Counted from the stretch's first letter, positions 26,258 to 34,872 are shown. The stretch: DNA of 64,000 nt from Nocardia iowensis (GCF_019222765.1 NZ_CP078145.1:8122001-8186000), one strand, 5' to 3'. The notes: a model not told the origin generated them from the sequence alone. Translations and numbers: made by a program.

Positions 26258-27244
26258 GTGATCTCGATCCGCAGCCTGCGGAGACGCTGTGCGAGCCCGC
26301 GCCCGGACCGGGCGCGGTGGCCGAGCTCTATCCGTCGCGCGAGGTGCCGCTCGGTGGCGTACGCGGCGTCTTCGTGGAACGGGTACTGCCGCAACGGGAT
26401 CTGCCGACCGTCGGCGCGTGGTGCTTTCTCGATCACTTCGGCTCGCCGACGGTCACCACCACGGGGGCGTCGCCGGATATCGAACCGCACCCGCACATCG
26501 GCTTGCAGACGGTGACCTGGCCGTTCGACGGGCGGATCCGGCACCGCGACTCGGTCGGCTCCGACGTGGAGATCGAGCCGGGGCAGCTGAACCTGATGAC
26601 CTCGGGGCGCGGCATCGCGCATTCCGAGTACGGCGTCGCGGGTGCACACGCCGGGCACGGCCTGCAGCTGTGGATCGCCTTGCCCGGCAACCGGACCGGG
26701 ATCGACCCGCATTTCGAGCAGCATCGTGAGCTACCGGCCTACCAGGCGCCCGGCATTCGCGCCGTCGTCCTGATCGGCTCGCTGGCGGGCGTCACCTCCC
26801 CCCGCCACCGCGTACACGCCGATCGTCGGCGCGGATGTGCGGCTGGAGCCCGGCGCCGAGGTCACCCTCCCGCTGGACCGCGGCTTCGAGCACGCGGTAC
26901 TGGTGATCGAGGGTACGGTGACGGTCGACGACACCGCGCTCACCGCCGGACCACTGCTGTATCTCGGCACCGATCGTGCCGAGATTACGCTGAGCAGCAC
27001 CGCCGGTGCACATTTCGCACTGATCGGCGGCGAGCCGTTCGGCGAGGAACTGGTGATGTGGTGGAACTTCGTCGGCCGTAGCCATGAGGACATCGTCGCG
27101 GCCCGAAACGATTGGGAGAACCGCGATCTCAGCCGTTTCGCGGCCATCGCAGGCCACCCGCCCGAGCAGCGCATCCCCGCGCCGCCCCTGCCCGGCCTGC
27201 ATCTGAAGCCGCGTAAGCGGCGGATCGGTCCGGCCAGAACCTGA
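26254..27244 (+). pseudogene. Pirin family protein, frameshifted in a C6 tract
   Basis: The N-terminal frame (from GTG 26254) encodes a pirin cupin with EPHPHIGLQTVTW and GRGIAHSE metal-binding motifs. It then runs into nonsense sequence after GSLAGVTSP. The second cupin half continues in the next frame (VRLEPGAEVTLPLDRG to KRRIGPART, stop 27244). Removing one C from the run at 26798-26803 restores a single frame of about 329 codons. Pirins are Fe-dependent cupins, some with quercetinase activity. The lesion could be real, phase-variable or a sequencing error. It follows the AhpD-GNAT gene with a GTGA overlap. Confidence 0.8.
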
Positions 27245-27268
27245 TCGGACCGACGGGCGAATCAACAC

Positions 27269-27299
27269 TTGACCTCGAGTTTGGTTGAGCTTCTAGCGT
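27269..27299 (+). promoter_or_regulatory. MerR/SoxR-type promoter with 19-bp spacer
   Basis: TTGACC (27269-27274) and TAGCGT (27294-27299) are separated by exactly 19 bases. The spacer contains CCTCGAGTT...TTGAG, which matches 13 of 18 positions of the enterobacterial SoxR box. No MerR-family gene is adjacent, so the regulator would act in trans. It drives the imine reductase-like gene starting at 27331. Confidence 0.65.
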
Positions 27300-27330
27300 G
27301 GAGCTCGACCACAACGAGAGGTGCAAGACT

Positions 27331-28224
27331 ATGACGACAACTCCGAGCACGACTATTGCGCCGGTCACGGTGACGGTCCTCGGACTGGGCGAGATGGGTT
27401 CCGCCCTGGCGAATGCCTTTGTGAGCAACGGACATCCGACCACGGTGTGGAATCGCACACCGGGTAAGGCCGATGCGTTGGTCCGCGCGGGTGCGCGGGC
27501 CGTGTCCGAGCCGGGGCAGGCGGTGGCGGCCGGCGAGCTGGTGGTTGTCAGCGTGCAGGGCAACGACATCGCGCGCGAGATCCTCGAATCGGCAGGCGAA
27601 GCGCTGGCCGGGCGCACCGTGCTGAACCTGACCGACGGCACCTCCACGGCCGCCCGTGAGGTGGCCGAACGGGCGGCCGCACAGGGTGCGGACTACCTGC
27701 ACGGCCAGATCATGACCATCGCCCCCGGCATCGGGCAGCCCGAATCCGTGGTGTTCTATGGCGGTTCCGAAACCGCCTACGGCCGTTACGGTTCGGCGCT
27801 GACGCCGCTTGCCGGGCGCGGCGCCTGGATCTCCGCGGATCCGGGCATGCCCGCGCTGTACGGGATGGCCGTGCACGGCACCATGTGGGGACTGCTCAAC
27901 GGATTCCTGCACGCCGCAGCCCTCCTGTCGGACGCGGGTGTAGGCGTACGGCAATTCCTTTCCCATGCCGAGCCGTCGATGTCGGCACTCACGTCGTTCC
28001 TGCCGTTCCTCGCCGACGAGGTCGACAGCGGCGAGTTCGCGGTCCCGTTCGGAGCGCTGAAGCATCACCTGCCTTCGATCGAGGATCTGTTGCGCGAGAG
28101 CGAATTTCGTGGCATCGATGCCGAACTTCCGCGCTATACCCGAGCTCTCGTCACCAAGCTGGTCGAAGCCGGGCACGGGAATGACAGCTACTCCCGTGTC
28201 GTCGAGCACTTCAGGAAGGGCTGA
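27331..28224 (+). CDS. Imine reductase-like NAD(P)-dependent oxidoreductase
   Basis: The 297-residue protein belongs to the beta-hydroxyacid dehydrogenase/6-phosphogluconate dehydrogenase superfamily. The Rossmann motif is GLGEMGSALA, with WNRT for NADPH selectivity. The helical C-terminal domain contains NGFLHAAALLSDAG, and NLTDGTSTAAREV is typical of imine reductases. It probably reduces imines or related small carbonyl compounds with NADPH. ATG 27331 follows GAGAGG. Its promoter has a SoxR-like operator, which suggests induction by redox-active compounds. Confidence 0.82.
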   Translation: MTTTPSTTIAPVTVTVLGLGEMGSALANAFVSNGHPTTVWNRTPGKADALVRAGARAVSEPGQAVAAGELVVVSVQGNDIAREILESAGEALAGRTVLNLTDGTSTAAREVAERAAAQGADYLHGQIMTIAPGIGQPESVVFYGGSETAYGRYGSALTPLAGRGAWISADPGMPALYGMAVHGTMWGLLNGFLHAAALLSDAGVGVRQFLSHAEPSMSALTSFLPFLADEVDSGEFAVPFGALKHHLPSIEDLLRESEFRGIDAELPRYTRALVTKLVEAGHGNDSYSRVVEHFRKG

Positions 28225-28265
28225 CACCGCCAGGACGTACCGTTGCTCGACGAACGACGGCCGGG

Positions 28266-28637
28266 CTACGGAACCGCGGTGAACAGTTCGTAGCTGTGGC
28301 CGTCGGGTGCGTGTACGTAGACTCCGCGACCGCCGCCGAGTTGGTTGACGGCACGGTCCCATCCGTGCTGCGGGGCGGAGCCGTAGTCGACGCCGGGCCA
28401 TTGTTCCAGTCGGCTCAGGACGGCGTCGAAGGTTTCGTCGTCGACGAGGAATCCGTAGTGGCCCGGTTCGACTTGCCCTCGGTCGTCGAAGTCGAAGGTG
28501 AGGTCGGCGTTCACCTGGACGGGTACGAAGGGGCCTGCCGGTGCACCCACCGGCAGGCCCATCAACTCGGCGAAAAATGTTGCGGCGGCATGTTTGTCCG
28601 CTGCGGACACGATCGTGTGGTGCAAGACAATGGCCAT
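28266..28637 (-). CDS. VOC-family protein
   Basis: The 123-residue protein has the VOC fold: LHHTIVSAADKHAAATFFAELMGL, FDFDDRGQVEPGHYGFLVDD and a final GVYVHAPDGHSYELF with the metal-ligand glutamate. ATG 28637 is preceded by GGAGG at ideal spacing; a longer frame to 28679 starts inside the operator region. It is divergent from a MarR-type regulator, the likely controller. Possible roles are detoxification or binding of an aromatic compound; the substrate is not known. Confidence 0.82.
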   Translation of the reverse strand: MAIVLHHTIVSAADKHAAATFFAELMGLPVGAPAGPFVPVQVNADLTFDFDDRGQVEPGHYGFLVDDETFDAVLSRLEQWPGVDYGSAPQHGWDRAVNQLGGGRGVYVHAPDGHSYELFTAVP

Positions 28638-28661
28638 GACTGCCTCCAAAATAGATGCGAT

Positions 28662-28692
28662 ATGCATACAAATATACATGCGTTCCGCATGT
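28662..28692. promoter_or_regulatory. Overlapping palindromes in the VOC/MarR divergent region
   Basis: ATGCATA-CAAA-TATACAT (28662-28679, one mismatch) is followed by the perfect ACATGCG-TTC-CGCATGT (28676-28692). MarR proteins usually bind palindromes of this size in the divergent promoter next to their own gene. The stretch is markedly AT-rich for this genome. Confidence 0.55.
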
Positions 28693-28721
28693 TATTGGCG
28701 GCGACCGGCTAGGCTGGCAGC

Positions 28722-29192
28722 ATGAGCAGACGGGCGACCGCCAGGCCCGGGACCGCCGCCGACGGTGGACCCGCACTCTTTCGGCTGGTTCGATTCTGGT
28801 CACGGCGCTGGATCCACCGGACCTCGCACGATCTGCCCGACGAGCTGCGGCACGCGCAGCATGTCCAGGTGGTCGAGGCCGTAGCCGCCACCGTCGAGCA
28901 GGGCGGCGAGGCCACGATCACCTCGGTGGCACATCAACTCGGACTCGATCATTCAGGGGCGAGCCGCATGGTGCGCGATGCCACGGCGGCGGGCCACCTC
29001 TCCCGCGCCGAGTCCGAACACGACCGCCGCCGCACCTCGCTCGCCCTGACCGCCAGCGGCGAACGGCTGCTCGCTGACGCTCGCGACTGGCAGCGCCAGA
29101 TCTTCACCGAGCTCACCGCCGACTGGGACGAGCTCGATCGGCAGCGGTTCGCGGGGTACCTGCGACGACTGAGCAACGAAATCGTCCGCTGA
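28722..29192 (+). CDS. MarR family transcriptional regulator
   Basis: The 156-residue protein has a winged helix with ITSVAHQLGLDHSGASRMVRDATAAGHLSRAESEHDRRRTSLALT (domain residues about 65-110, quoted in two parts in the family pattern) and flanking dimerisation helices. MarR proteins are usually repressors released by phenolic ligands or oxidation. No conserved cysteine for redox sensing is seen. It is divergent from the VOC gene and flanks two overlapping palindromes, so repression of both is inferred. Confidence 0.88.
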   Translation: MSRRATARPGTAADGGPALFRLVRFWSRRWIHRTSHDLPDELRHAQHVQVVEAVAATVEQGGEATITSVAHQLGLDHSGASRMVRDATAAGHLSRAESEHDRRRTSLALTASGERLLADARDWQRQIFTELTADWDELDRQRFAGYLRRLSNEIVR

Positions 29193-29272
29193 GCCGAGTT
29201 GTCCTGCGCCCGAGCCTGCTAAGGTCGCCCACGAAACACACTGCGCAGGGGCAGCGCTATGGAAAGAGCACG

Positions 29273-29899
29273 ATGAGATTTTCCAGAATAACCGCGACGG
29301 CACTGTTGGCCCTGGTCGCCACCGCGATCACCACGAGTGTCACGCACGCGGATCCCACCACCCCCGACACTCCGCTCGATGTGCGCGGCTCGTTCGCCGA
29401 AATCGCCTACCAGGTCGCGGCATCCGAGGATCGGCGCGCGGCGGTGACCACGGTCCAGGACGGCCGATTCGAATTGATCCGCGACGGCCGGGTCGTGACG
29501 CTGACCGACCGCGACGGCAGTGTCGTCGCCGCCGTGCCGATGGCGCTGCGCATCGGCGACCAACGGGTGGCGCTGCATCCGGTCATCGAGGACGCGGGGC
29601 ACCGGCTCACCCTCGTTCCGGACAATATGTCGCAGACGCCGCTGCGCGATGTGAGCAGCCAGGAACGGTTCTTCGCCGAAGTCGAACGGAACATGCCGAT
29701 CGTGGTGGCGGGCGCGGGCATCGGCGCGGCCATCGGCTTCGTGCTCGGCTTCCCACTGGGGCTCTTCGTCCTCGACTTCATCACGGTGCCGATCACCACG
29801 GTCCTCGGGGCCGCGATCGGCGCGGCGGCCGGACTCGCGGTGGGTGGCGGTCAGCCCGCGATCGACGCCGCCATGGACTACCTTTCCGGCGCGCCCTGA
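29273..29899 (+). CDS. Secreted or membrane-associated protein with glycine-zipper C-terminus
   Basis: The 208-residue protein has a Sec signal peptide ending THA before DPTTPDTP. A domain of about 90 residues contains repeated RDGR/DRDGS turns. The C-terminus is hydrophobic and Gly/Ala-rich (GAGIGAAIGFVLGF and GAAIGAAAGLAVGGG), like a glycine-zipper membrane segment. Such proteins are common in Nocardia, but I cannot name the family. Its promoter is not obvious. It is convergent with the XRE-type regulator. Confidence 0.7.
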   Translation: MRFSRITATALLALVATAITTSVTHADPTTPDTPLDVRGSFAEIAYQVAASEDRRAAVTTVQDGRFELIRDGRVVTLTDRDGSVVAAVPMALRIGDQRVALHPVIEDAGHRLTLVPDNMSQTPLRDVSSQERFFAEVERNMPIVVAGAGIGAAIGFVLGFPLGLFVLDFITVPITTVLGAAIGAAAGLAVGGGQPAIDAAMDYLSGAP

Positions 29900-29977
29900 T
29901 CCAGCACGCGGCCCTCGCTGACCGGCCCGTGCGGCTGCGGCGGACGCCGAGGATGGGTCTCCATGGTGTGTTGCTCG

Positions 29978-30847
29978 TCAGGTGCGATCACGCGCGAGGG
30001 GGTCGGCGGGGGCGTCCAGGGTTTGGGTTCCGATGACTCGCAACAGGTTCAACTTCTCGGCGGCGTCGGTGCCGGGACGGGGGAGGTAGACGAGCAGGCG
30101 TTGGGCGGAGTTCGGGGTGAGCAGGGTTTCGCAGATGGTGTCGATCAGGCCGACCTGCGGGTGCTGGATGCGCTTGGTGTCGGAAAGGCGTACCGCCACT
30201 TCGTGTTCGTCCCAGAGCCGGTCGAATTCCACGCTCTCGGAACGTAATCTGCCGATGAACTCGGTGACGTCGGGGTCGCCCGATCGCCGCGCGGCGGTCG
30301 CGCGCAGATCGGCAACGTGCTTGCGGCTCAGCCGGTCCCAATCCTCCTCGGGGAAGATCGCCCGCGACTCGATATCGGTGAACCAGCGATAGGCATAGAA
30401 GCGCTCCCAGCCGCGCCGGGTGGCGTGATCGCCGACCAGCAGGGTGTGCATGCGGTTCTGCACCAGCACCTCACCGAGGTCGGTGACCACGGTGGCGGCG
30501 GTGTCGTCCAGCTTGGCCAGCAGGTGCATCAGGCCGGGGCCGACGTGGCGGTCGGCGAGCTCGCGTCCCGGCGCGGCATGGTCGCACAGGTGGTAGAGAT
30601 GGTCACGCTCGTCGCTGCTGAAGCGCAGCGCCCGCGCCAGCGACGCCAGCACCTGGATGGACGGGCGCGGCCCGCGCGACTGTTCCAGGCGGGTGTAGTA
30701 GTCCGTGGACATACCAGCGAGCAAGGCCACCTCGTCCCGGCGCAGGCCGGGGGTGCGGCGCCGGACACCGGGCGGCAAACCCACCTCCGCGGGCGTCAAC
30801 TGCTCGCGGCGGCGGCGCAGGAAGTCGGCGAGCTCGGTTCGGTCCAT
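29978..30847 (-). CDS. XRE-family regulator with MmyB-like ligand-binding domain
   Basis: The 289-residue regulator has an N-terminal helix-turn-helix (RRRTPGLRRDEVALLAGMS) and a C-terminal PAS-like MmyB receptor domain (about 110-270). This architecture is very common in actinomycetes and typically lies beside an oxidoreductase gene it controls. ATG 30847 is taken with GGGAGAG upstream. The gene is divergent from an aldo-keto reductase with a 100-base gap, which it probably regulates. Fatty-acid-like ligands have been proposed for the family. Confidence 0.9.
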   Translation of the reverse strand: MDRTELADFLRRRREQLTPAEVGLPPGVRRRTPGLRRDEVALLAGMSTDYYTRLEQSRGPRPSIQVLASLARALRFSSDERDHLYHLCDHAAPGRELADRHVGPGLMHLLAKLDDTAATVVTDLGEVLVQNRMHTLLVGDHATRRGWERFYAYRWFTDIESRAIFPEEDWDRLSRKHVADLRATAARRSGDPDVTEFIGRLRSESVEFDRLWDEHEVAVRLSDTKRIQHPQVGLIDTICETLLTPNSAQRLLVYLPRPGTDAAEKLNLLRVIGTQTLDAPADPLARDRT

Positions 30848-30947
30848 ACCTCCACTCTCCCCCGGAACCGGCGGCTCAGCCAGGGATCGGCAATCCCCCG
30901 ATAAACGATCTCTGCCGCGATCGGTGCCGGAGGCGCAGGCTTGTCTC

Positions 30948-31958
30948 ATGACGACATCCAAGATTCCCACAGTTCAGCTCGGCAAGAACGGACCGGCGGT
31001 CAGCCGGATCGGGCTCGGTGCGATGGGCATGTCCGGCATGTACGGGGCCGCGGACGATGTCGAATCCACCGCGACCATCCACGCGGCGCTCGATTCCGGT
31101 GCGAACCTCATCGACACCGGCGACTTCTATGGCGCCGGGCACAACGAGCTACTGATCGGCAAAGCGATTGCCGAACGGCCACGCGAGGACGTGGTGCTCA
31201 GCGTGAAGTTCGGCGCCCTTCGCGGACCCGGCGGCACCTGGGGCGGCACGGACAACCGGCCCGCGGCATTGCGCAACTTTCTCGTCTACAGCCTGCAGCG
31301 GCTCGGCGTCGATTACATCGACATCTACCGTCCGGCCCGGCTCGACCCGAACGTCCCGATCGAGGACACGGTCGGGGCCATCGCCGAGCTGATCGAGGCC
31401 GGGTACGTCCGGCACATCGGCCTGTCCGAGGTCGGCGTCGACACCATCCGGCGGGCCGCCGCGGTGCATCCGATCGCCGACCTGCAGATCGAGTACTCCC
31501 TGATCTCCCGCGGAATCGAGGCCGAGATCCTGCCCCTCTGCCGTGAGCTCGGCATCGACATCACCGCCTACGGGGTGCTGTCCCGCGGATTGCTCAGCGA
31601 TTCGGTGCAGTCCGGAACCACGTTCGCCGCCAACGATTTTCGTGCGCACAGCCCGCGCTTCCAGGGTGAGAACCTGGGCCGGAACCTGAAATTGGTCGAT
31701 GCGCTCGCCGCGATCGCGAAGGACAAGGGTGTTTCAGTCGCCCAGCTCGCCATCGCCTGGGTGCTGACGCGCGGCGCGGACATCGTGCCGATCATCGGCG
31801 CCCGCCGCCGCGACCGCTGGTCCGAAGCGGTAGGCGCACTGGATATTTCACTGACCGTCGACGATCTGTCCACCATCGAAGCCGCGGTGCCCGTCGACCA
31901 GATCGCCGGTGAACGCTACGCGTCCGAACAGATGGCGATGCTGGACAGCGAGCGCTGA
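30948..31958 (+). CDS. Aldo/keto reductase
   Basis: The 336-residue AKR has LIDTGDFYGAGHNE (catalytic Asp and Tyr) and VVLSVKFGALRG (catalytic Lys). The usual catalytic histidine position reads YIDIYRPAR, with Arg-Pro in place of the common H-R pair, so this may be an AKR variant. The NADP-binding IIGARRRDRW is present. It is divergent from the XRE/MmyB regulator and ends at a bidirectional terminator. The substrate is unknown. Confidence 0.9.
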   Translation: MTTSKIPTVQLGKNGPAVSRIGLGAMGMSGMYGAADDVESTATIHAALDSGANLIDTGDFYGAGHNELLIGKAIAERPREDVVLSVKFGALRGPGGTWGGTDNRPAALRNFLVYSLQRLGVDYIDIYRPARLDPNVPIEDTVGAIAELIEAGYVRHIGLSEVGVDTIRRAAAVHPIADLQIEYSLISRGIEAEILPLCRELGIDITAYGVLSRGLLSDSVQSGTTFAANDFRAHSPRFQGENLGRNLKLVDALAAIAKDKGVSVAQLAIAWVLTRGADIVPIIGARRRDRWSEAVGALDISLTVDDLSTIEAAVPVDQIAGERYASEQMAMLDSER

Positions 31959-31965
31959 GATCGGG

Positions 31966-31991
31966 CCGAGGGCGCGTAGCTGCGCCCTCGG
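31966..31991. terminator. Bidirectional terminator
   Basis: CCGAGGGCGC (31966-31975) pairs perfectly with GCGCCCTCGG (31982-31991) around GTAGCT, between the convergent aldo-keto reductase and hotdog thioesterase genes. TTGCTT follows on the plus strand. Confidence 0.8.
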
Positions 31992-31996
31992 TTGCT

Positions 31997-32467
31997 TCAC
32001 GATCGTTTCGGGCGGATGACCGCGGTGAATGCCGCTGCGGCGACGGACTTTCCGGTGTTGTCGGTGATGTTCACCGGCACCTCCAGTTCGACCGCGGTCT
32101 TCGCCGCGATGTCCGCCCGCACCTGCCGCAATGTTTCGCCGGACACCTCGGACGTCGCAAGGTACGGCCCCGCATCGCCTTTGGCGCGGGCCCGATATTC
32201 GATCCGCCCGTCTCTGGCCACAATGAACGTGTCGCCCATCAGGTCGACGATGCCGGATATCGACGCACCCATCGCGGCGGTCTCCGCCAACCCGAACAAC
32301 ACCGCCGCATGCAGGTCACCGTTGTGGTTCAGGTGTTCGTCCCGCGGCGCCATCCGCACCACATTCCGTCCCGCGTCGAACTCGACCCCTTCGATCCCGG
32401 TGTACTGGATGAACCCCAGCTTTTGGAACCCCGCCATCACCAACTCCCCCATGGCCGCGCTGTCCAT
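31997..32467 (-). CDS. Hotdog-fold thioesterase (DUF4442/PaaI-like)
   Basis: The 156-residue single-hotdog protein has HLNHNGDLHAAVLFGLAETAA, the signature of PaaI/DUF4442 thioesterases. ATG 32467 is chosen because GGGAG lies five bases upstream; GTG 32479 is an alternative. The enzyme would hydrolyse acyl- or aryl-CoA. It lies downstream of the convergent AKR terminator. No pathway partner is adjacent. Confidence 0.8.
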   Translation of the reverse strand: MDSAAMGELVMAGFQKLGFIQYTGIEGVEFDAGRNVVRMAPRDEHLNHNGDLHAAVLFGLAETAAMGASISGIVDLMGDTFIVARDGRIEYRARAKGDAGPYLATSEVSGETLRQVRADIAAKTAVELEVPVNITDNTGKSVAAAAFTAVIRPKRS

Positions 32468-32546
32468 CGCATCTCCCACTCAAAGAACTGAAACGTGTTC
32501 TATTTTCATACCGTGGTGACGGGGTGTTGTCTACGCGAGGGTTCAC

Positions 32547-33611
32547 TCAGGGCCGGTGATACGCCTTCGGCAGTGGGTAGCCGCGTTCGGAGAGGATGCT
32601 GCGCAACAGATCTGGGCGGTTGGTGATGAGGCCGTCCACGCCGAGGTCGAGCAGCGAGATCATGGTGGCTCGGTCGTCCACCGTCCACGGCACCACTCGC
32701 ATTCCACGCTGATGCGCGGCCGCGACCAGTTCGCCGGTGGTGAAGGGCTGGTAGCCGGGGTCGGTGACACTGCCGTCCTGCGGGCTGCCGTGCACCGGCG
32801 ACACCGCGTCGGCGCCGAAAGAGGCCGCGGCCGCCACATACTTCTGCTGGAGCGAGCCTGGGAAGTCATCGATGTCGATACCGCCCAACCACGGCGATGC
32901 ACCGGACATCCCCGCCCGCAGGAACTGCTGGCCGTTGGTCAGCGCGACAAGGGGAAGTTCCGGTGCCACCTCCCGCATGCGCATGAGCGCACCCCAATCG
33001 AAACTCTGGATGGTGACCTGATTTTCGAGGTGAGCCTGCCGCACTTGCGCAGCGACCACTTGCACGAACTGTTCGCGCGGCGCGGTCTGCTCCGGTGCTC
33101 CCGCTTCGACCTTGGTCTCGATGTTCAGCATCACCTCGTCGGCTCGATACGCGTGCACGAGGTCGAAAACCTCCGACAGCAATGGTATTCGGGCGCCGGG
33201 CACGGTCCGCTGCTCCGGAAAAGCCGCCAAACGTAGTGAGCCGCAGTCGATGGTGCGCACCTGCGCGAGAGTCAGGTCACGAATGAACCTGGTGCCGGGC
33301 ACATAAGGGAACTTCGGGTCCAAGGGGAAGGCGGGCGCGGTATCGACGCATTTGTCCGGACTCGGATCTCGATCATGGGTGACCACCGCGTACCCGTCCG
33401 CGGTGATCTGAACATCCAATTCGAGGGTGCGGACGCCGAGTTCCAACGCGTTCGCGAAGGCGGCCAGCGTGTTCTCCACCACCAGTGCCGTGCCACCCCG
33501 GTGCGCCTGCAGGTCGAACGGCGCTCGCGGTGCGTCCGCCGACGCCCCCGCCACTGTCAGCAAACCGGTCAGCAGGACCACCGCGACTCCCACCGCATAC
33601 GTTCGACGCAT
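32547..33611 (-). CDS. Secreted glycerophosphodiester phosphodiesterase family protein
   Basis: The 354-residue protein has a Sec signal peptide ending ASA near residue 25. The GDPD barrel starts at AHRGG (H37, R38), followed by ENTLAAF and LELDVQITADGYAVVTHD. It ends with DLGVDGLITNRPDLL. GDPDs cleave glycerophosphodiesters to glycerol-3-phosphate and an alcohol, and bacterial secreted forms recover phospholipid head groups. It is monocistronic. No second GDPD gene is nearby. Confidence 0.9.
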   Translation of the reverse strand: MRRTYAVGVAVVLLTGLLTVAGASADAPRAPFDLQAHRGGTALVVENTLAAFANALELGVRTLELDVQITADGYAVVTHDRDPSPDKCVDTAPAFPLDPKFPYVPGTRFIRDLTLAQVRTIDCGSLRLAAFPEQRTVPGARIPLLSEVFDLVHAYRADEVMLNIETKVEAGAPEQTAPREQFVQVVAAQVRQAHLENQVTIQSFDWGALMRMREVAPELPLVALTNGQQFLRAGMSGASPWLGGIDIDDFPGSLQQKYVAAAASFGADAVSPVHGSPQDGSVTDPGYQPFTTGELVAAAHQRGMRVVPWTVDDRATMISLLDLGVDGLITNRPDLLRSILSERGYPLPKAYHRP

Positions 33612-33671
33612 GATCCTACTCTGACCGCCGCCACTGACGCCGCGGTGAAACCTGAATGAACCCTGGGCGGA

Positions 33672-34643
33672 TCAGGGAACCAAGACGACTTTGCCGGTCG
33701 TCGCCCGATTCTCCAGCGCGGCGTGTGCGTCGGCCGCCGCGCTGAGTGGGAAGGTATGGACTGTCGGCACCATGCGGCCTTCAGCGGCGGCGGCTAGCGC
33801 GCGGGACTCCTCATCGCGCACCGCACGCGATCCCGCCAACATGATGGAGAGGGCGTCGATCACCGTAATGCCTTGTTCCCGAAGCTTTTCCGGGTCCGGT
33901 TCGAAGGCCTCACGGGACGCGTTGCCGTAGGTGACGTACCGCCCACCGTTGGCAAGCAAATCCACTGCCGCCCGGCCCTTCTCGCCCATGACGCCGTCCA
34001 GAACGACCGTCACCGCGCGGTCGCCGAACGCCTGCCGGACCGTGTCGGTCCAGTCGGGTGCGTTGTAGTCGACAGCCAGGTCGGCGCCGAGCGCGTCCAC
34101 CGCCGCGACCTTGGCGCGCCCACCGGCCGCGCCGATGACGCGCGCACCGATATTGCGGGCGTGCTGCACGATCAACCGGCCGATGCCGCCCGCCGCCGAG
34201 TTCACCAGAACCACGTCGTCGGCAGTGAGGGCGGCGATGTCGAGCACTTCGATGGTGGTGGTGCCGGTGACGATCATCGCGGCGGCCGCCGGATAGTCGA
34301 GACCGACCGGAATGCGGTGCAGCGCAGGCAACTCCGCGACGGCCAGTTCGGCGTAGCCGCCGGACGTGCTCGCGGGCGTCACGACGTCGGCGCCGATCCA
34401 GGCGGGGTCGACGTCCGGCCCGACGGATTCGACGGTTCCGGCCACCTCGCCGCCGAAGACGGCGGGGAGTTCCGGTAGTGGCGGGCCGATCGGCAAGCCC
34501 GCCCGCATCGCCGTTTCGATCAGGTGTACCCCGGCCGCTCGCACGGCGATGCGCACCTGCCCGGGTCCCGGTGTCGGGTCCGGGACCGTCTCGTAGCGCA
34601 GGTTTTCCGCGGGGCCAAAAGTATGCAGGACTACGGCGTGCAC
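33672..34643 (-). CDS. Quinone oxidoreductase-like MDR dehydrogenase
   Basis: The 323-residue medium-chain reductase has a GroES-like N-domain and a Rossmann core (VNSAAGGIGRLIVQHARN). It ends with ENRATTGKVVLVP, like the other quinone reductase at 10.6 kb but clearly divergent. The zinc-binding residues are absent. GTG 34643 is preceded by GGAGGAG. It should reduce quinones or enones with NADPH. The promoter has a 19-bp spacer and a CCTCAAC/GTTGATG dyad, suggesting MerR/SoxR-type induction. Confidence 0.88.
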   Translation of the reverse strand: MHAVVLHTFGPAENLRYETVPDPTPGPGQVRIAVRAAGVHLIETAMRAGLPIGPPLPELPAVFGGEVAGTVESVGPDVDPAWIGADVVTPASTSGGYAELAVAELPALHRIPVGLDYPAAAAMIVTGTTTIEVLDIAALTADDVVLVNSAAGGIGRLIVQHARNIGARVIGAAGGRAKVAAVDALGADLAVDYNAPDWTDTVRQAFGDRAVTVVLDGVMGEKGRAAVDLLANGGRYVTYGNASREAFEPDPEKLREQGITVIDALSIMLAGSRAVRDEESRALAAAAEGRMVPTVHTFPLSAAADAHAALENRATTGKVVLVP

Positions 34644-34684
34644 AGCGTCTCCTCCGGTCAGAGCTCGATTGAGCTTCTGCGCCT

Positions 34685-34715
34685 AGCCTGCAACCTCAAC
34701 GTTAGTTGATGTCAA
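34685..34715 (-). promoter_or_regulatory. MerR/SoxR-type promoter with 19-bp spacer
   Basis: On the minus strand TTGACA (34710-34715) and CAGGCT (34685-34690) are separated by exactly 19 bases. The dyad CATCAAC-TAAC-GTTGAGG lies between them. The -10 is poor, as usual for MerR-activated promoters. It would drive the quinone oxidoreductase and overlaps the 3' end of a small upstream ORF. Confidence 0.55.
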
Positions 34716-34857
34716 TACGCTCCTCTTCGCGCTGCCCGGTTCGATCGTCGGTCCGTTCGCGCACGTCATCCCATACAGCAAGGACAACGATGCCGATGAG
34801 CAGTAGCGCTCCGAGAGCCACCGCCAGTGCGTCGTTCACGCCCCCGAAACCCTGCAT
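34702..34857 (-). CDS. Possible small single-pass membrane protein (51 residues)
   Basis: A short frame begins MQGFGGVNDALAVALGALL and has one hydrophobic helix (about 9-29). It then has a highly charged cytoplasmic tail (WDDVRERTDDRTGQREEERI). It follows the MetX-like gene by 15 bases on the same strand. There is no good Shine-Dalgarno site, which lowers confidence. A GTG at 34839 is an alternative start. The family is not recognised. Confidence 0.4.
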   Translation of the reverse strand: MQGFGGVNDALAVALGALLLIGIVVLAVWDDVRERTDDRTGQREEERIDIN

Positions 34858-34872
34858 GCGCGGGCTACCGGG

